A stretch of 64,000 nucleotides of DNA from Acetatifactor sp. (GTDB lineage: Bacteria; Bacillota; Clostridia; Lachnospirales; Lachnospiraceae), in the NCBI GenBank assembly GCA_022511385.1, contig JAFLRN010000001.1:32621-96620 (forward strand), given 5' to 3'. The stretch's first letter is position 1; each line of letters starts with the position of its first letter. Shown one piece after another: positions 63,399 to 64,000 of the stretch. The notes under the pieces are model-generated. The model saw nothing but the letters and a program-made list of their open reading frames with translations. It did no database searches and had not been told where the DNA came from. Made by a program: the position numbers and the translations under genes.

Positions 63399-63629
63399 AT
63401 ATCAGTTCTCCTTTTCTTTTTATCCTAACATCACAAATTTTTTAGAATAGAGTCAATGATGCCGTAAAAAAGAGGCAGCCAGGTTGAACAACCTTTTCGT
63501 CTACAAGCATTTTAGATTTAAACTGATTAGACAGATCGAGTGCCCTCATAGCTGGTTCCTAACTTTCAATCTTTTTCTTCAGCCATGATTATACAAGACT
63601 CATGTTACAAAAACAATACATCTTTTCTA

Positions 63630-64000
63630 AAATATGTGAAAAACAAGCAACCAGACGTGGGACTGTCTCTGGGCATAAAGCTGCAGATTGCAATTTTTCT
63701 TATCAGCTGGTTAAGTTTCATGGAAGCGCGAATACGATGTTCGTTCTAACAAGAGCTGAGGTATAGATACCGAACCTTCCGCGCTTATGTCACTCGTCCC
63801 AAACCCTGTCTCGCCTATTAGAAAAATGAAGTCTTAAACCTTTCCACAAATATGTGGAAATACAGGTGACCAAGTGTGGAGTTGTCTCCAAACATAATAG
63901 TCGTAAAATTGCAATTTTTCTTATAGGACGGTTTAATGACAGGGAGGCGCGAACATCGTGTTCGCGACAGCGGGAGCTGAGGCATGGATGCCGAATCTCC
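63630..64000. repeat. Tandem 221-bp structured repeat (second copy cut by window end)
   Basis: Copy A (about 63630-63800) and copy B (from about 63850) align with a 221-base shift (for example ATTGCAATTTTTCTTA at 63687 and 63908; GAGCTGAGG at 63753 and 63974). Both fold: hairpin GAATA-CGA-TGTTC in A and CGCGAACA-TCG-TGTTCGCG in B; hairpin GGTAT/ATACC in A and GGCAT/ATGCC in B. The paired change suggests a structured RNA. No coding frame is shared. 63419-63629 holds nothing else notable. Confidence 0.7.

Noticed and set aside
63630..63725. Possible small minus-strand peptide beginning at the ATG near 63721
   Set aside because: The reading frame is not preserved in the second repeat copy and there is no ribosome site.
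63630..64000. CRISPR array or hammerhead ribozyme
   Set aside because: The 221-base units have no spacers. CTGAGG...CCGAAC resembles a hammerhead core, but the conserved CUGANGA is not complete.

Overview
The window looks like chromosome of a gut Lachnospiraceae-type Clostridia (Bacillota). This is inferred from strong AGGAGG-type ribosome sites, moderate GC, a DUF3881-type gene, a parA / small gene / parB / DUF4446 / HD-GYP / serS block of the kind often found near the origin in this family, a large arabinan-utilisation operon and an adenosylcobalamin-riboswitch-controlled cobamide salvage operon. No species can be named from the sequence alone.

Layout. (1) 1-8624, minus strand: an Mrp/Mbh-type cation-antiporter operon (mnhE, F, G, mbhD, an mbhE-mnhB fusion, mnhC and at least four MrpD/NuoL/NuoN-like subunits, the last cut by the window edge). 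(2) 8757-9581: a cytidylate-kinase-like gene and a small membrane protein. (3) 9597-32618, minus strand: an arabinan locus. It encodes a GH51 arabinofuranosidase, a 996-residue solute-binding protein, two ABC permease pairs without an ATPase, an NHL-YIP1 membrane protein, a DUF5696-like protein, a second solute-binding lipoprotein, a LamG lipoprotein, two exported GH43 arabinanase-like enzymes, an intracellular GH43 enzyme and AraD. Two plus-strand copies of a holin-like type I toxin-antitoxin module sit inside it: one intact (12.2-12.5 kb), and one that lost most of the toxin but kept the antisense-RNA promoter (16.25-16.42 kb). A decayed GH43 3' end lies beside araD. (4) 33.5 kb: an ArsR-type regulator, divergent from the arabinan operon and the probable local regulator. 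(5) 34448-43267, plus strand: sigma-A promoter, cobalamin riboswitch with terminator, then btuF, btuC, btuD, cobT, cobU, cobS, a short cobU-like gene, cobC, cbiB and cobD, which together import corrinoids and build the nucleotide loop. (6) 43.3-47.9 kb: an ECF-type sigma factor with a membrane anti-sigma-like partner, divergent from a LytTR regulator / GHKL kinase pair; the divergent region carries seven tandem 20-bp repeats. (7) 48-58.3 kb: two small unknown convergent genes, a DUF4143-type ATPase, tRNA-Arg(CCU), a DUF3881-like gene, serS, an HD-GYP protein, DUF4446, parB, parA, a Nudix hydrolase and a HAD phosphatase. (8) 58.6-64 kb: a decaying accessory end with an unknown membrane protein, an APH(3')-like pseudogene, a YdcF-type protein, a phosphotransferase gene frameshifted by a 4-bp duplication, and tandem 221-bp repeats.

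Best candidates for new biology: the paired intact and 'toxin-less' type I modules flanking the two arabinanase genes; a roughly 185/155-nt structured repeat (near 33.2 and 51.8 kb) with a 36-bp stem and paired substitutions between copies; and the 221-bp tandem element at the right edge, whose two copies show a compensatory stem change (GGTAT/ATACC versus GGCAT/ATGCC). All three look like RNA-level elements, and none is explained by the protein-coding genes.
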